From positions 3,071,002 through 3,135,001 of the forward strand of contig NZ_CP014619.1 of NCBI RefSeq assembly GCF_002074055.1: a DNA stretch of 64,000 nt, written 5' to 3'. Made by a program: the position numbers and the translations under genes. The DNA comes from Frondihabitans sp. 762G35 (GTDB lineage: Bacteria > Actinomycetota > Actinomycetes > Actinomycetales > Microbacteriaceae). Position 1 is the first letter of the stretch. Each line of letters starts with the position of its first letter. The notes beneath the pieces are model-generated. The model did not search any database and was not told the DNA's origin. It saw nothing but the letters and a program-made list of their open reading frames with translations. Shown here piece after piece: positions 1 through 7,736 of the stretch.

Positions 1-522
1 GTGGTCGGCGAGGTCGGCGGCGGTGAACTCGGCGACGTCGACGGGGAGGAAGTTCTCGAGGACGGCGACGGGCACGTCGTCGGCGAGGCGGAGCCGCCGG
101 ATGCGGTTGACGGGCGCACCCCGATCGACGCCGAGCGCCGTGGCCGTCTTCTCGTCGGCCTCGGCGATCTCGTGCAGCAGGAGCCGCGTGGTCGGTTTCT
201 GCCCGGTCGCCTCGAGATCCTCGTAGAGGCTGGTGAGCTCGACGTTGCGCGTGACCGGACCGTGGACGACCTGCGTGCCGATCCCCCGGCGCCGCACGAC
301 GAGCCCCTTGTCGACGAGCTCCTGGATCGCCCGGCGGATGGTCGGCCGCGACAGGCCCAGCCGCTCGCCGAGCCCGACCTCGTTCTCGAGGCGCGCGCCG
401 GCGGGAAGCCGACCGCTGAGGATCGAGGCCTCGAGCCGGCTGGAGATCTGGTACCAGAGCGGCACCGGCCCGGTGCGGTCGAGGTCGGCGAAGAGGTCGG
501 AGGGGAGCCCGGTCTCGGTCAT
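1..522 (-). CDS. GntR family transcriptional regulator (HutC/UTRA type), partial
   Basis: Read on the minus strand from the ATG at 522, this gives an N-terminal winged helix-turn-helix of GntR type (…PLWYQISSRLEASILSG… then SRPTIRRAIQELVDKGLV), followed by the start of a UTRA effector domain (RNVELTSLYEDLEATGQ). The C-terminus lies beyond the window edge, so no stop is visible. In this family the UTRA domain binds a small metabolite, often a sugar phosphate or amino acid, and releases DNA. The regulated genes are probably outside the window. A possible operator, TTGTGAGGACAA, lies 27 bases upstream. The ligand cannot be told. Confidence 0.85.
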   Translation of the reverse strand, partial: MTETGLPSDLFADLDRTGPVPLWYQISSRLEASILSGRLPAGARLENEVGLGERLGLSRPTIRRAIQELVDKGLVVRRRGIGTQVVHGPVTRNVELTSLYEDLEATGQKPTTRLLLHEIAEADEKTATALGVDRGAPVNRIRRLRLADDVPVAVLENFLPVDVAEFTAADLADH

Positions 523-548
523 CGTGCTCCCGCCGTCGTGAGGGACCT

Positions 549-560
549 TTGTGAGGACAA
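549..560. promoter_or_regulatory. Possible GntR operator TTGTGAGGACAA
   Basis: A short inverted repeat (TTGT-N4-ACAA) sits between the divergent GntR gene (start 522) and the gene at 632. GntR/HutC proteins usually bind such repeats near their own start. The arms are only 4 bases, so this is a weak call. Confidence 0.3.
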
Positions 561-631
561 TCATACGTGTCGAGCCGCGACGCGACACCCTGACCGCGCG
601 GTCCGGAGCCGTCCGGCGCCAGAATGAGGGC

Positions 632-1096
632 ATGACCCAGGACGACGACCTCCCGACCTTCACCGCCGAGCAGATCGAGCAGCAGCTGGCCGAGCTCACC
701 TTCGACAGCTTCGACCAGGAGGCGGCCTACGCCCTCGGGACCCTCGCGGCGGAGATCGTCCGCGAGCGCGGCTTCGCCCTGGCGGTGCAGATCGTGATCG
801 GCGACCACATCGTCTACAAGGCCGCGCTCGGCGACGTCGAGGAGGGCACGACGGAGTGGCTTCGCCGCAAATCGAACGTGGCCCGTCGCGACGGCGTCCC
901 CTCGCTGCTCGTCCGCCGGCGCGCGGAGGCGCTGGGCGAGAAGGCGGCCGAGGACGCCGATCACGCCCCGCACGGCGGCGCGTTCCCGATCGTCGTCGAC
1001 GGCACGCTCGTCGGGACGATCACCGGCTCGGGCCAGCCCGACGTGGTCGACCACGACGTCGTCGTCTCGGCTCTCCGGAGCTACCTGGCGAACTGA
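632..1096 (+). CDS. Heme-degrading/HbpS-like domain protein (UPF0303-like)
   Basis: The 154-residue product resembles the GlcG/HbpS-like small domain found in UPF0303 proteins. The core contains LAAEIVRERGFALAVQIVIG, an alternating helix/strand segment, then WLRRKSNVA and a glycine-rich end GGAFPIVVDGTLVGTITGSG, all typical of the fold. ATG at 632 is chosen because the longer frame would run through the divergent promoter region. Some members bind or degrade heme, many have no known role. It is divergent from the GntR gene and may or may not be under its control. Confidence 0.75.
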   Translation: MTQDDDLPTFTAEQIEQQLAELTFDSFDQEAAYALGTLAAEIVRERGFALAVQIVIGDHIVYKAALGDVEEGTTEWLRRKSNVARRDGVPSLLVRRRAEALGEKAAEDADHAPHGGAFPIVVDGTLVGTITGSGQPDVVDHDVVVSALRSYLAN

Positions 1097-1175
1097 CCCG
1101 TCGATGCGTCTCTCCGTCCCGCATACTTGTATCTCATACGGGATGGGGTTCTGCGGGCCCCGGGGAGGGAGACGC

Positions 1176-1496
1176 ATGAGAGCGAGCGAACTGCGGGTGT
1201 ACTTCGGCGTGGTCGCCGGCATCGCGATCGTCCAGGCCGTCACTGCGGCGCTGCGGCCCGACGGCGACCCGGTGATGGGCATCGTTATGACGTCGGGGCT
1301 GGTGACGCTACTGCTCCTGGGGCTTCGCCCCGAGCATCCTGCGGGCCGGGGCGATCGGGACGGACACGGTGTCGGGGCCGACGGCACGGCGTGGAAGCCG
1401 CCGACGACCCGACCGCTGGACGCGTCGGGGCCGCGGGAGAGGGCCGATCCGGCTCCAGGCCGACGATCGGCACCCACCCGCGACGAGCCTCGCTAG
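1176..1496 (+). CDS. Small membrane protein, unknown function
   Basis: This codes for 106 residues from an ATG preceded by GGGAGGGA at a good distance. The first half holds two hydrophobic stretches (about residues 7-27 and 32-50), and the rest is a charged, low-complexity cytoplasmic-looking tail rich in R, D, P and G. The stop codon overlaps that of the convergent dehydrogenase gene (TAG 1494-1496 against 1493-1495), so the two transcripts probably oppose each other. No family was recognised. Confidence 0.6.
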   Translation: MRASELRVYFGVVAGIAIVQAVTAALRPDGDPVMGIVMTSGLVTLLLLGLRPEHPAGRGDRDGHGVGADGTAWKPPTTRPLDASGPRERADPAPGRRSAPTRDEPR

Positions 1497-2494
1497 GCGG
1501 TGGTCAGGACGACGCGGAAGCGCGCCTTGCCCGACATCATGCGGTCGAAGCCCTCGGCGGCGTCCTCGAGCGGGAACGTCTCGATCATCGGCCGGACGCC
1601 CGTGCGCGCGGCGAAGCGGAGGGTGTCCTCAGAGTCCTTGGCCGTGCCCGACGCGTGTCCCGCGACGACGCGGCTGCCGAGGACGAGGTCGACGGCCGAG
1701 ACGTTCAGGGCGTCCTCCGGGACCCCCAGCACGATCAGTCGACCGCGCGGCGACAGCCCCGGGACGACGGCCGACATCGCGGCCGCGTCGGTGACCGTGG
1801 CGATGACGAGATCGGCGCCGCCCAGGTCGTTCAGGGCCGCGGCCACGTCCGTGCTCGTGCTGTCGATGTAGTGGTCGGCCCCGAGCTGGTGGGCGAAGTC
1901 GGCCTTGTCGGTTCCGCGCGCGATCGCGATCGTCTCGAAGCCCAGCTTGGCGGCGAACTGCACGCCGAGGTGGCCGAGACCGCCGAGACCGAGCACGGCG
2001 ACGCGGTCGCCGGGACGCACGCCGCTGGTGCGGATCGCGTTGAACGTCGTCACGCCGGCGCAGAGCAGCGGAGCCGCCTCCTCGAAGCTGAGGGCGTCCG
2101 GGATGGCCGCGAGGGCGTCCGCAGGAGCCACGAGGTACTCGGCGTACCCGCCGTCGGACGACAGGCCGGTCACCTTGCCGACCCGGCAGGAGACGAAGTC
2201 GCCGCGGCGGCACGACTCGCACTCGAAGCAGGCACCGCCGAACCAGCCGACGCCGACACGCTGCCCCGGCGTCCAGACGGTGACGCCCTCGCCGACGGTC
2301 TCGACCGTGCCCGCGACCTCGTGGCCGGGCACGCGGGGGTAGGACGACGCCATGCCGGCGCCGGGCATGGTGTCGCTGTGGCAGACGCCGTTCGCCGCGA
2401 CCTTGACGAGGACGTGGCCTCGCGGGACCTCGGGGATGTCGCGCTCGACGAGTTCGAGCGAGGCGCCGGGAGCGCTGATCTGGATGGCTTTCAT
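1493..2494 (-). CDS. Zinc-dependent alcohol dehydrogenase (MDR superfamily)
   Basis: The 333-residue protein has the zinc alcohol dehydrogenase layout. Cys in NGVCHSDT and the GHE of VPGHEVAGTVE are catalytic zinc ligands. The structural-zinc lobe has the Cys cluster CFECESCRRGDFVSC (four Cys). A Rossmann motif GLGGLGHLGVQFA lies near residue 175 and binds NAD(P). Length and motifs fit the AdhA-type alcohol:NAD(P) oxidoreductases that act on simple or aromatic alcohols and aldehydes. It stands alone, transcribed toward the gene at 1176. The substrate cannot be inferred. Confidence 0.9.
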   Translation of the reverse strand: MKAIQISAPGASLELVERDIPEVPRGHVLVKVAANGVCHSDTMPGAGMASSYPRVPGHEVAGTVETVGEGVTVWTPGQRVGVGWFGGACFECESCRRGDFVSCRVGKVTGLSSDGGYAEYLVAPADALAAIPDALSFEEAAPLLCAGVTTFNAIRTSGVRPGDRVAVLGLGGLGHLGVQFAAKLGFETIAIARGTDKADFAHQLGADHYIDSTSTDVAAALNDLGGADLVIATVTDAAAMSAVVPGLSPRGRLIVLGVPEDALNVSAVDLVLGSRVVAGHASGTAKDSEDTLRFAARTGVRPMIETFPLEDAAEGFDRMMSGKARFRVVLTTA

Positions 2495-2666
2495 GGGGGT
2501 GTCCTCACTCTCGGGGTCGCCCGGGCGCACGCGTGGCGGGGCTCTCGGGCGGAGCGGTCGCCGACGCCGGAAGGGGGCGGCGTCTCGGGACGACGGCTCG
2601 CGCTTCACCGTAGTCGCCGGGCCCGGGGCCGTCCCGGCCGGGCCGCCGTGTGGCAGGGTGAGGGAC

Positions 2667-3320
2667 ATGGCCGAGACACCGCGCATCCTGCTGACGGGAT
2701 TCGAGCCGTTCGGCGGCGAGACGACGAACCCGTCGTGGACGACGGTCCAGGCGGTCCGGGACGCGTGGACGGGCGACGCCGAGGTGCACGTCCGGCAGCT
2801 CCCCGTCGACTTCTCCCGGGTCGACGACGCGCTGCAGCGGGCCGTCGACGAGACGCGGCCCGACGTGGTGATCTGCGTCGGCCAGGCGGGCGGGGCCACC
2901 GCCGTCCAGGTCGAACGGGTCGCGATCAACGTCGAGGACGCGCGGATCCCCGACAACACCGGGTTCCAGCCGATCGACGAGCCCGTCGTGCCCGGGGCTC
3001 CGGCGGCCTATTTCAGCACGCTGCCGATCAAGGCGTCCGTCGCGGCGATCAGCGCCCTCGGCATCCCGGCGGTGATCTCGCAGACCGCCGGCACCTACAC
3101 CTGCAACCACGTCTTCTACCGGCTCATGCACACCCTGTCGGGCACGCAGGATGCGGTGCGCGGCGGCTTCGTCCACGTCCCGTACAGCCCCGAGCAGACC
3201 GCCGGCACCGACCGGCCGTCGCTCCCCCTCGCCGACATGGCGGCCGCGATCACGGCGGTCGTCGAGACGGCGCTCACGACGCGCGTCGACGCCCGCATCG
3301 GTGGCGGCGCCCTCGACTGA
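2667..3320 (+). CDS. pcp: Pyroglutamyl-peptidase I
   Basis: The 217-residue cytoplasmic cysteine peptidase (family C15) removes N-terminal pyroglutamate from peptides. The N-terminus LLTGFEPFGGETTNPS is diagnostic. The catalytic Glu lies in RVAINVEDARIPDN, the catalytic Cys in TAGTYTCNHVFY, and the catalytic His in GFVHVPY, so the triad is intact. ATG 2667 follows AGGG. A GTG three codons upstream is an alternative start. Confidence 0.92.
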   Translation: MAETPRILLTGFEPFGGETTNPSWTTVQAVRDAWTGDAEVHVRQLPVDFSRVDDALQRAVDETRPDVVICVGQAGGATAVQVERVAINVEDARIPDNTGFQPIDEPVVPGAPAAYFSTLPIKASVAAISALGIPAVISQTAGTYTCNHVFYRLMHTLSGTQDAVRGGFVHVPYSPEQTAGTDRPSLPLADMAAAITAVVETALTTRVDARIGGGALD

Positions 3321-3408
3321 GGGAAACCGGCGGACCTTGGGAACGTGCACGGATGTGCACGGGCGGAAGCTTGCGAGCGCACCTATCGACGACGGCGAGC
3401 TCATCGGG

Positions 3409-3424
3409 CCGCACAGATGTGCGG
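3409..3424. promoter_or_regulatory. Perfect palindrome CCGCACA-GA-TGTGCGG
   Basis: A 7+7 base perfect inverted repeat lies between pcp and the membrane hydrolase gene. Fifty bases upstream GTGCAC occurs twice ten bases apart (3345-3350, 3355-3360). It could be an operator for the hydrolase gene at 3535. There is no T-tract, so a terminator is less likely. Confidence 0.4.
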
Positions 3425-3534
3425 ATTCCTTGCACGGTGCCGAACGGTCTTGTTTGATTCAAAGCTGATCCAGAGAAAGATCCCGGGCGTCATTCAGGGG
3501 GGCCCGGGCGGATCCCGACAAAGAAGTAGGGAAA

Positions 3535-5382
3535 GTGAACGCACAGAAACACCGAAGGCCGCTCTTCTGGCTCGTCCTCTCGCTCGTGCTCATGCTCGTC
3601 TCGTCGATCGGAGCCTCGATCGTCCAGACGTCCGGCGGAGCGGTGAAGATCCGCGACATGAGCTGGGTCACCGGGTCCGGCAAGACCATGAGCGCTCTGC
3701 TCCTCGTGCCCGACGGGGCAAGCGCCACCGACAAGCGCCCCGCCATCGTCCTCGCTCACGGCTGGTGGAACAACAAGGAGATGCAAGACTCCAACTACGT
3801 CGAGCTGGCCCGCCGCGGCTACGTCGTGTTGTCCATCGACATGTACGGGCACGCCTCGTCCGACCCGCTGCAGGAGGGCCACGAGATGGACGCGGCGACG
3901 GGCATGTACGACGGCGTGAAGGAGATCGCGAGCCTCCCCTTCGTCGACACCGCCAAGATCGGCATCAGCGGCCACTCCAACGGAGCCCGGGCCGCCAACT
4001 TCGCGATCCCGATCGACGACCAGGCGGCGACCCCGCTCATCCGGTCCGTCTATCTCGTCGACAACGACCCGATCTACACGGACACCGCCGGGAAGTACGT
4101 CGACTACTACGGCAACCGCGACGTCGGAGTCCAGGCCGACCAGTACGACGAGTTCTTCTTCCGCTCCTACGACAAGGACGGCGCCGAGCTGACACCGCCG
4201 CGCGAGTACATCGGGACGCCGAACGCGCAGTCCTTCCTCCACTTCGGCGCCGACCCCCAGGGCACGTCGATGCGGAAGCCGTACACGACGTACACGCAGG
4301 AGGTCGACGGCCGGAAGGTCATGCGCGAGATCGACAACCCGGCGCAGACGCACCCGTGGGGTCCGTTCTCCAAGCAGGAGGTGACGTCGGTCGTCACGTT
4401 CTTCGACAAGTCGCTGGGCGCCCCGAACCCGATCCCGGCCGGATCGCAGATCTGGCAGTTCAAGGAGGGGTTCAACGCGCTCGGCCTCGTCGGGTTCGGC
4501 ATCTTCCTCGTCGCGTTCGCCACGGCGCTCCTCGAGACTCGGGCGTTCGCGGGGCTCCGCTCCGCGCCGAAGGTCGTCCCGCCGCTCCGAGGACGAGACG
4601 GACTGCTCTGGTTCTGGGGCGGCCTCGTCGTCTCGGCGATCATCTCCGGCGTGAGCTACTGGATCATCAGCGCGAACACGGCGGTGGGGACGGTCAGCTT
4701 CCTCGGCGACCCGCCGGTCAACCCCCAGGGAGCCGTGTGGATCATCGGCCTCTGGGCCGCGCTCAACGGCGTCGTGTCCATCGTGATCATGGTGGTGTCG
4801 TACCGGCTCTTCGGCCGGCGGAACGGCATGGACCTCCGCGAGGCGGGGGTCCTGCCCGGGTGGAGGAAGTTCGGCCAGGGCATCCTGCTCGGCCTGATCG
4901 TGGTCGTCTCGGCGTTCCTGATCGTCTTCGTGCTGGCGTACTTCTTCACGACCGACTTCCGCCTCTGGGTGCTGGCCGTGCCGACCTTCACCCCGAACAA
5001 ACTGGCGATCGCCCTGATCTACCTGCCGTTCTTCCTCGTCTACTTCTTCGCGAACTCGGTGGCGATCAACGCCTTCAACCGGTTCACGATCCGGGGACGC
5101 GAGTGGGGGAACACCGCCGTGCTGGCCCTGGCGAACGGCATCGCGCCGATCATCCTGGTGATCGCGCAGTACTCGCACTTCTTCGTCACGGGCGACCTGA
5201 TCCCGGGCTTCGGGGGGATCAACAGCATCTGGCTGTTCCCCGTCGTCGTGATCCTGCCGGTCGCCGCCGTGGTGACGCGGAAGATCTACCGCCAGACGGG
5301 CAACCCCTACATCGGCGGCTTCATCATGGCGACGGTGGTCACGGTGGTGTCGGTCTCCAACACGCTGACCTACACGCGCTGA
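3535..5382 (+). CDS. Large membrane-anchored alpha/beta hydrolase
   Basis: The 615-residue protein starts at GTG (upstream AAGTAGGGAAA). It has an N-terminal membrane helix (about residues 9-30), an extracellular-looking alpha/beta-hydrolase domain of about 290 residues with oxyanion region VLAHGWWNNKE and nucleophile elbow GISGHSNGARA, then about eight hydrophobic segments from residue ~310 to the end. The hydrolase part resembles dienelactone-hydrolase/acetyl-esterase-like enzymes. The polytopic C-terminal half has no recognised function. It stands as a single transcription unit with a terminator after it. Substrate unknown. Confidence 0.75.
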   Translation: MNAQKHRRPLFWLVLSLVLMLVSSIGASIVQTSGGAVKIRDMSWVTGSGKTMSALLLVPDGASATDKRPAIVLAHGWWNNKEMQDSNYVELARRGYVVLSIDMYGHASSDPLQEGHEMDAATGMYDGVKEIASLPFVDTAKIGISGHSNGARAANFAIPIDDQAATPLIRSVYLVDNDPIYTDTAGKYVDYYGNRDVGVQADQYDEFFFRSYDKDGAELTPPREYIGTPNAQSFLHFGADPQGTSMRKPYTTYTQEVDGRKVMREIDNPAQTHPWGPFSKQEVTSVVTFFDKSLGAPNPIPAGSQIWQFKEGFNALGLVGFGIFLVAFATALLETRAFAGLRSAPKVVPPLRGRDGLLWFWGGLVVSAIISGVSYWIISANTAVGTVSFLGDPPVNPQGAVWIIGLWAALNGVVSIVIMVVSYRLFGRRNGMDLREAGVLPGWRKFGQGILLGLIVVVSAFLIVFVLAYFFTTDFRLWVLAVPTFTPNKLAIALIYLPFFLVYFFANSVAINAFNRFTIRGREWGNTAVLALANGIAPIILVIAQYSHFFVTGDLIPGFGGINSIWLFPVVVILPVAAVVTRKIYRQTGNPYIGGFIMATVVTVVSVSNTLTYTR

Positions 5383-5417
5383 CCCGGTCTCCGCGACCGC
5401 TCCCCTGAGCAGACACG

Positions 5418-5451
5418 GCGAGGGCCCCACCGGAATCCGCGGGGCCCTCGC
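5418..5451. terminator. Bidirectional hairpin terminator
   Basis: GCGAGGGCCCC pairs perfectly with GGGGCCCTCGC across a 12-base loop, between two convergent genes (ends at 5382 and 5471). Confidence 0.75.
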
Positions 5452-5470
5452 TGCGTCAGGAGGCGACGCG

Positions 5471-6121
5471 TCAGTACGCGACGCCGAACTGGGCGCGGCG
5501 GTGCGCGGGGGTCTCGATCTCGTCGACGACGGCGAGGGCGAAGTCGGCGCCGCTGACGGCCGAGACGCCCGCCTCGTCGAAGAGGGCGACCTCGCCGCCG
5601 ACGCGATAGCGACCGAGGGCCTCGCCGGGGGCGTAGGAGCCGAACTGCATCGCGGGCGAGACGAAGAACCAGTCCAGGGCATCCTGCGAGCCGAGGAGGT
5701 GCGTGAGGACCTCGTTCATCTGGAGCGCCTCGCTCGCGAACTCGGGCGGGAGGTCGCCGGTCTCGGCGAACCGCGGTGCACCCTCGGCTCCGCGGAGGGA
5801 GCTGAAGCCGCCCACGACACCGAGGCGCACGCCGCGCTCGAGGGCGAGGGCCGCGAGCGCGTCGTCGGCCTCCACGATGCGACCGTCGAGCTCGCCGCGG
5901 GGAGCGAGCGCGGAGACGACGACGTCGCTGCCCGTGACCGCACGGTCGCGCGCCTCGGCGTCGAGCATGGAGCCCGTCTCGTAGCGGACACCGTCGATGC
6001 GCGCGTCGCCCTCCGGGACGGTGCGGCTGAACGAGACGACGGTGTGGCCGCGGCGGGCCGCCTCGCGGGCGATGGAGCCTCCGGCGTATCCGGTTCCTCC
6101 GACGACGGTGATGGTGGCCAT
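5471..6121 (-). CDS. NAD(P)-binding reductase (atypical SDR, NmrA-like)
   Basis: The 216-residue protein opens with ITVVGGTGYAGGSIAREAA, a glycine-rich nucleotide-binding motif of atypical short-chain dehydrogenases. A conserved DVVVSALAPRG strand and a FFVSPAMQFG segment follow, as in YwnB/NmrA-like proteins. The classical Tyr-x3-Lys pair is absent, so it may be a redox sensor or quinone/flavin reductase rather than a classical dehydrogenase. It is divergent from the HxlR gene at 6197. HxlR regulators often control exactly such a divergent oxidoreductase in response to quinones, aldehydes or oxidants. Confidence 0.8.
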   Translation of the reverse strand: MATITVVGGTGYAGGSIAREAARRGHTVVSFSRTVPEGDARIDGVRYETGSMLDAEARDRAVTGSDVVVSALAPRGELDGRIVEADDALAALALERGVRLGVVGGFSSLRGAEGAPRFAETGDLPPEFASEALQMNEVLTHLLGSQDALDWFFVSPAMQFGSYAPGEALGRYRVGGEVALFDEAGVSAVSGADFALAVVDEIETPAHRRAQFGVAY

Positions 6122-6196
6122 GGTGCTACTCCTTCTCGTGGGGACGATTCATCGCTACGCTATGTCCATTGGTCACTTTTCGGAAGTAGGCACTTT

Positions 6197-6613
6197 GTGG
6201 TAACCATCACAGGCTCGGGCTCCGCTCAGAAGCCCGGTTCGCAGGAGCCGCCGGCCCTCGACCCCTACCTGGAGGGCTGCCCGACGAGGCGCGTCCTCGA
6301 CCGGATCGGCGACCGCTGGACCGTCCTGATCGTCGGTGCCCTGGCGGAAGGCCCTCGCCGCTTCACGGAGATCCGCCGCCAGGTCGCGGGGATCTCCCAG
6401 AAGATGCTGACCCAGACGCTCCGCGGGCTGGAGCAGGACGGGCTCGTCACGCGCACCGTCTACGCGGAGGTGCCGCCGCGGGTCGAGTACGAGCTGACCG
6501 AGGCCGGCTCGACCCTGCGCGAACCACTCAAGGCGCTCGAGCAGTGGTCGATCGACCACTTCGGCGACATCGAGCGCTCCTGGGCGGCGTTCGACGAGCG
6601 CGGGAGCGCCTGA
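6197..6613 (+). CDS. HxlR family transcriptional regulator
   Basis: The 138-residue protein starts at GTG with GGAAGTAGG just upstream. The winged helix begins after a short lead: CPTRRVLDRIGDRWTVLIVG is the family signature, with the HxlR Cys retained in EGCPTRR. GISQKMLTQTLRGLEQDGLV is the recognition helix, and YELTEAGSTL leads the wing. It is divergent from the reductase gene (5471-6121), with 75 bases between the starts, where autoregulation and control of the reductase are likely. The Cys may sense reactive electrophiles, as known for YodB/QorR relatives. Confidence 0.9.
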   Translation: MVTITGSGSAQKPGSQEPPALDPYLEGCPTRRVLDRIGDRWTVLIVGALAEGPRRFTEIRRQVAGISQKMLTQTLRGLEQDGLVTRTVYAEVPPRVEYELTEAGSTLREPLKALEQWSIDHFGDIERSWAAFDERGSA

Positions 6614-6642
6614 GCCGCACCGTCGACCCCCGCCGACCGCGA

Positions 6643-6684
6643 ACGACGACGGCGCCCCGGCTCGTGCCGGGGCGCCGTCGTCGT
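6643..6684. terminator. Strong bidirectional hairpin
   Basis: ACGACGACGGCGCCCCGG pairs with CCGGGGCGCCGTCGTCGT (18-base perfect stem, 6-base loop) between the convergent HxlR and hydrolase genes. Confidence 0.85.
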
Positions 6685-6695
6685 GACAGAACGGG

Positions 6696-7532
6696 TCAGC
6701 GCTTGAGGAACTCCAGCACCACGCGGTTGAACTCGTCGGGGTCGCTCACGTTGGCGCCGTGCGGGGCACCCTCGATGACGTGCAGCTCCGAACCCGCGAT
6801 CGCCTTGTGCGTGCGCGCACCCGAGCCCTCGAAGGGAACGGTGGCGTCGCCATTGCCGTGGATGACCAGCGTCGGCACCGTCACCTTGGTGAGGTCGTCG
6901 CGGAAGTCCGTGTTGGCGAAGGAGGCCATGGCCTCGAGCGCGGCGGTCTTGTCGGCCTGCTTGGCGAGCCGCAGGGCATCCTGCCGGTCCGCTTCGGAGA
7001 CCTTGAGGACACCGTCGACCGAGAAGAACCCGGTCGTGAACTCGTCGTAGAAGGCGTCCTCGTCCTTGGTGAGGCCGGCGGCCATCCCGGCGGCCGCGTC
7101 CTTCGTCAGGGGGCCCTCCGGGTTGTCGTCGGTGTGCATCAGGTACGGGGGCACGGCGGAGGCGAACACGACGCTGTGGAGGCGCTCGGTGCCGTACTTC
7201 GTGAAGTAGCGGGCGACCTCGCCGCCACCCATCGAGAAGCCGACGAGCGTGACGTCGTTCAGGTCGAGCTCGGTGAGGACAGTGTGGAGGTCCTCGGTGA
7301 GGTGGTCGTAGTCGTAGCCGGTCTTCGGCTTGTCGCTGCGACCGAAGCCGCGGCGGTCGTAGGTGACGACCCGGTAGCCGGCGTCGACGAACGCGGGGAC
7401 TTGCTTGCTCCAGGACTCGCCGGAGAGGGGCCAGCCGTGGATGAGGACGACGGTGCGACCCGAACCGCCGGTGTCGTCGACGTGGAGGTTCGTGTCCTTG
7501 AAGAGCCCGTGGTGGGCGGTGATCTCGGTCAT
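6696..7532 (-). CDS. Alpha/beta hydrolase, non-heme haloperoxidase/arylesterase type
   Basis: The 278-residue hydrolase has oxyanion region LIHGWPLSGESW, nucleophile elbow LVGFSMGGGEVARY, acid Asp in IHGNGDATVPFE and His in EGAPHGANVS. YDRRGFGRSDKP is characteristic of the bacterial chloroperoxidase/arylesterase (CPO) group, which are serine esterases with perhydrolase side activity. No signal peptide is present, so it should be cytoplasmic. It is a single gene between terminators. Confidence 0.88.
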   Translation of the reverse strand: MTEITAHHGLFKDTNLHVDDTGGSGRTVVLIHGWPLSGESWSKQVPAFVDAGYRVVTYDRRGFGRSDKPKTGYDYDHLTEDLHTVLTELDLNDVTLVGFSMGGGEVARYFTKYGTERLHSVVFASAVPPYLMHTDDNPEGPLTKDAAAGMAAGLTKDEDAFYDEFTTGFFSVDGVLKVSEADRQDALRLAKQADKTAALEAMASFANTDFRDDLTKVTVPTLVIHGNGDATVPFEGSGARTHKAIAGSELHVIEGAPHGANVSDPDEFNRVVLEFLKR

Positions 7533-7736
7533 GATGTCTGCCTTCCCGGCCGCTCGTGCGACCTGCTCCCTCGTTCCTACGCGCCTCGTCTCCGAGTTCG
7601 GTCGACGTCGTCCCCCTGACGACGTCCAGGGTGCGGAAATCGGACATCGCGCCGTCCGGGCCGCGGAGGCCTATCGTCGGTTCGTGCGCACCGATTCCCG
7701 GCGCGGGCCCCGCGGGGCCCGCCGAACCCGACCGTC

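Noticed and set aside
1127-3457. 776-residue plus-strand open frame
   Set aside because: It is the antisense or alternative-frame shadow of the dehydrogenase and pcp genes. The translation is Arg/Gly-rich without any motif.
3490-5682. 730-residue minus-strand frame over the membrane hydrolase
   Set aside because: Asp/Arg/Val-rich shadow typical of high-GC DNA. The opposite strand encodes a clear hydrolase.
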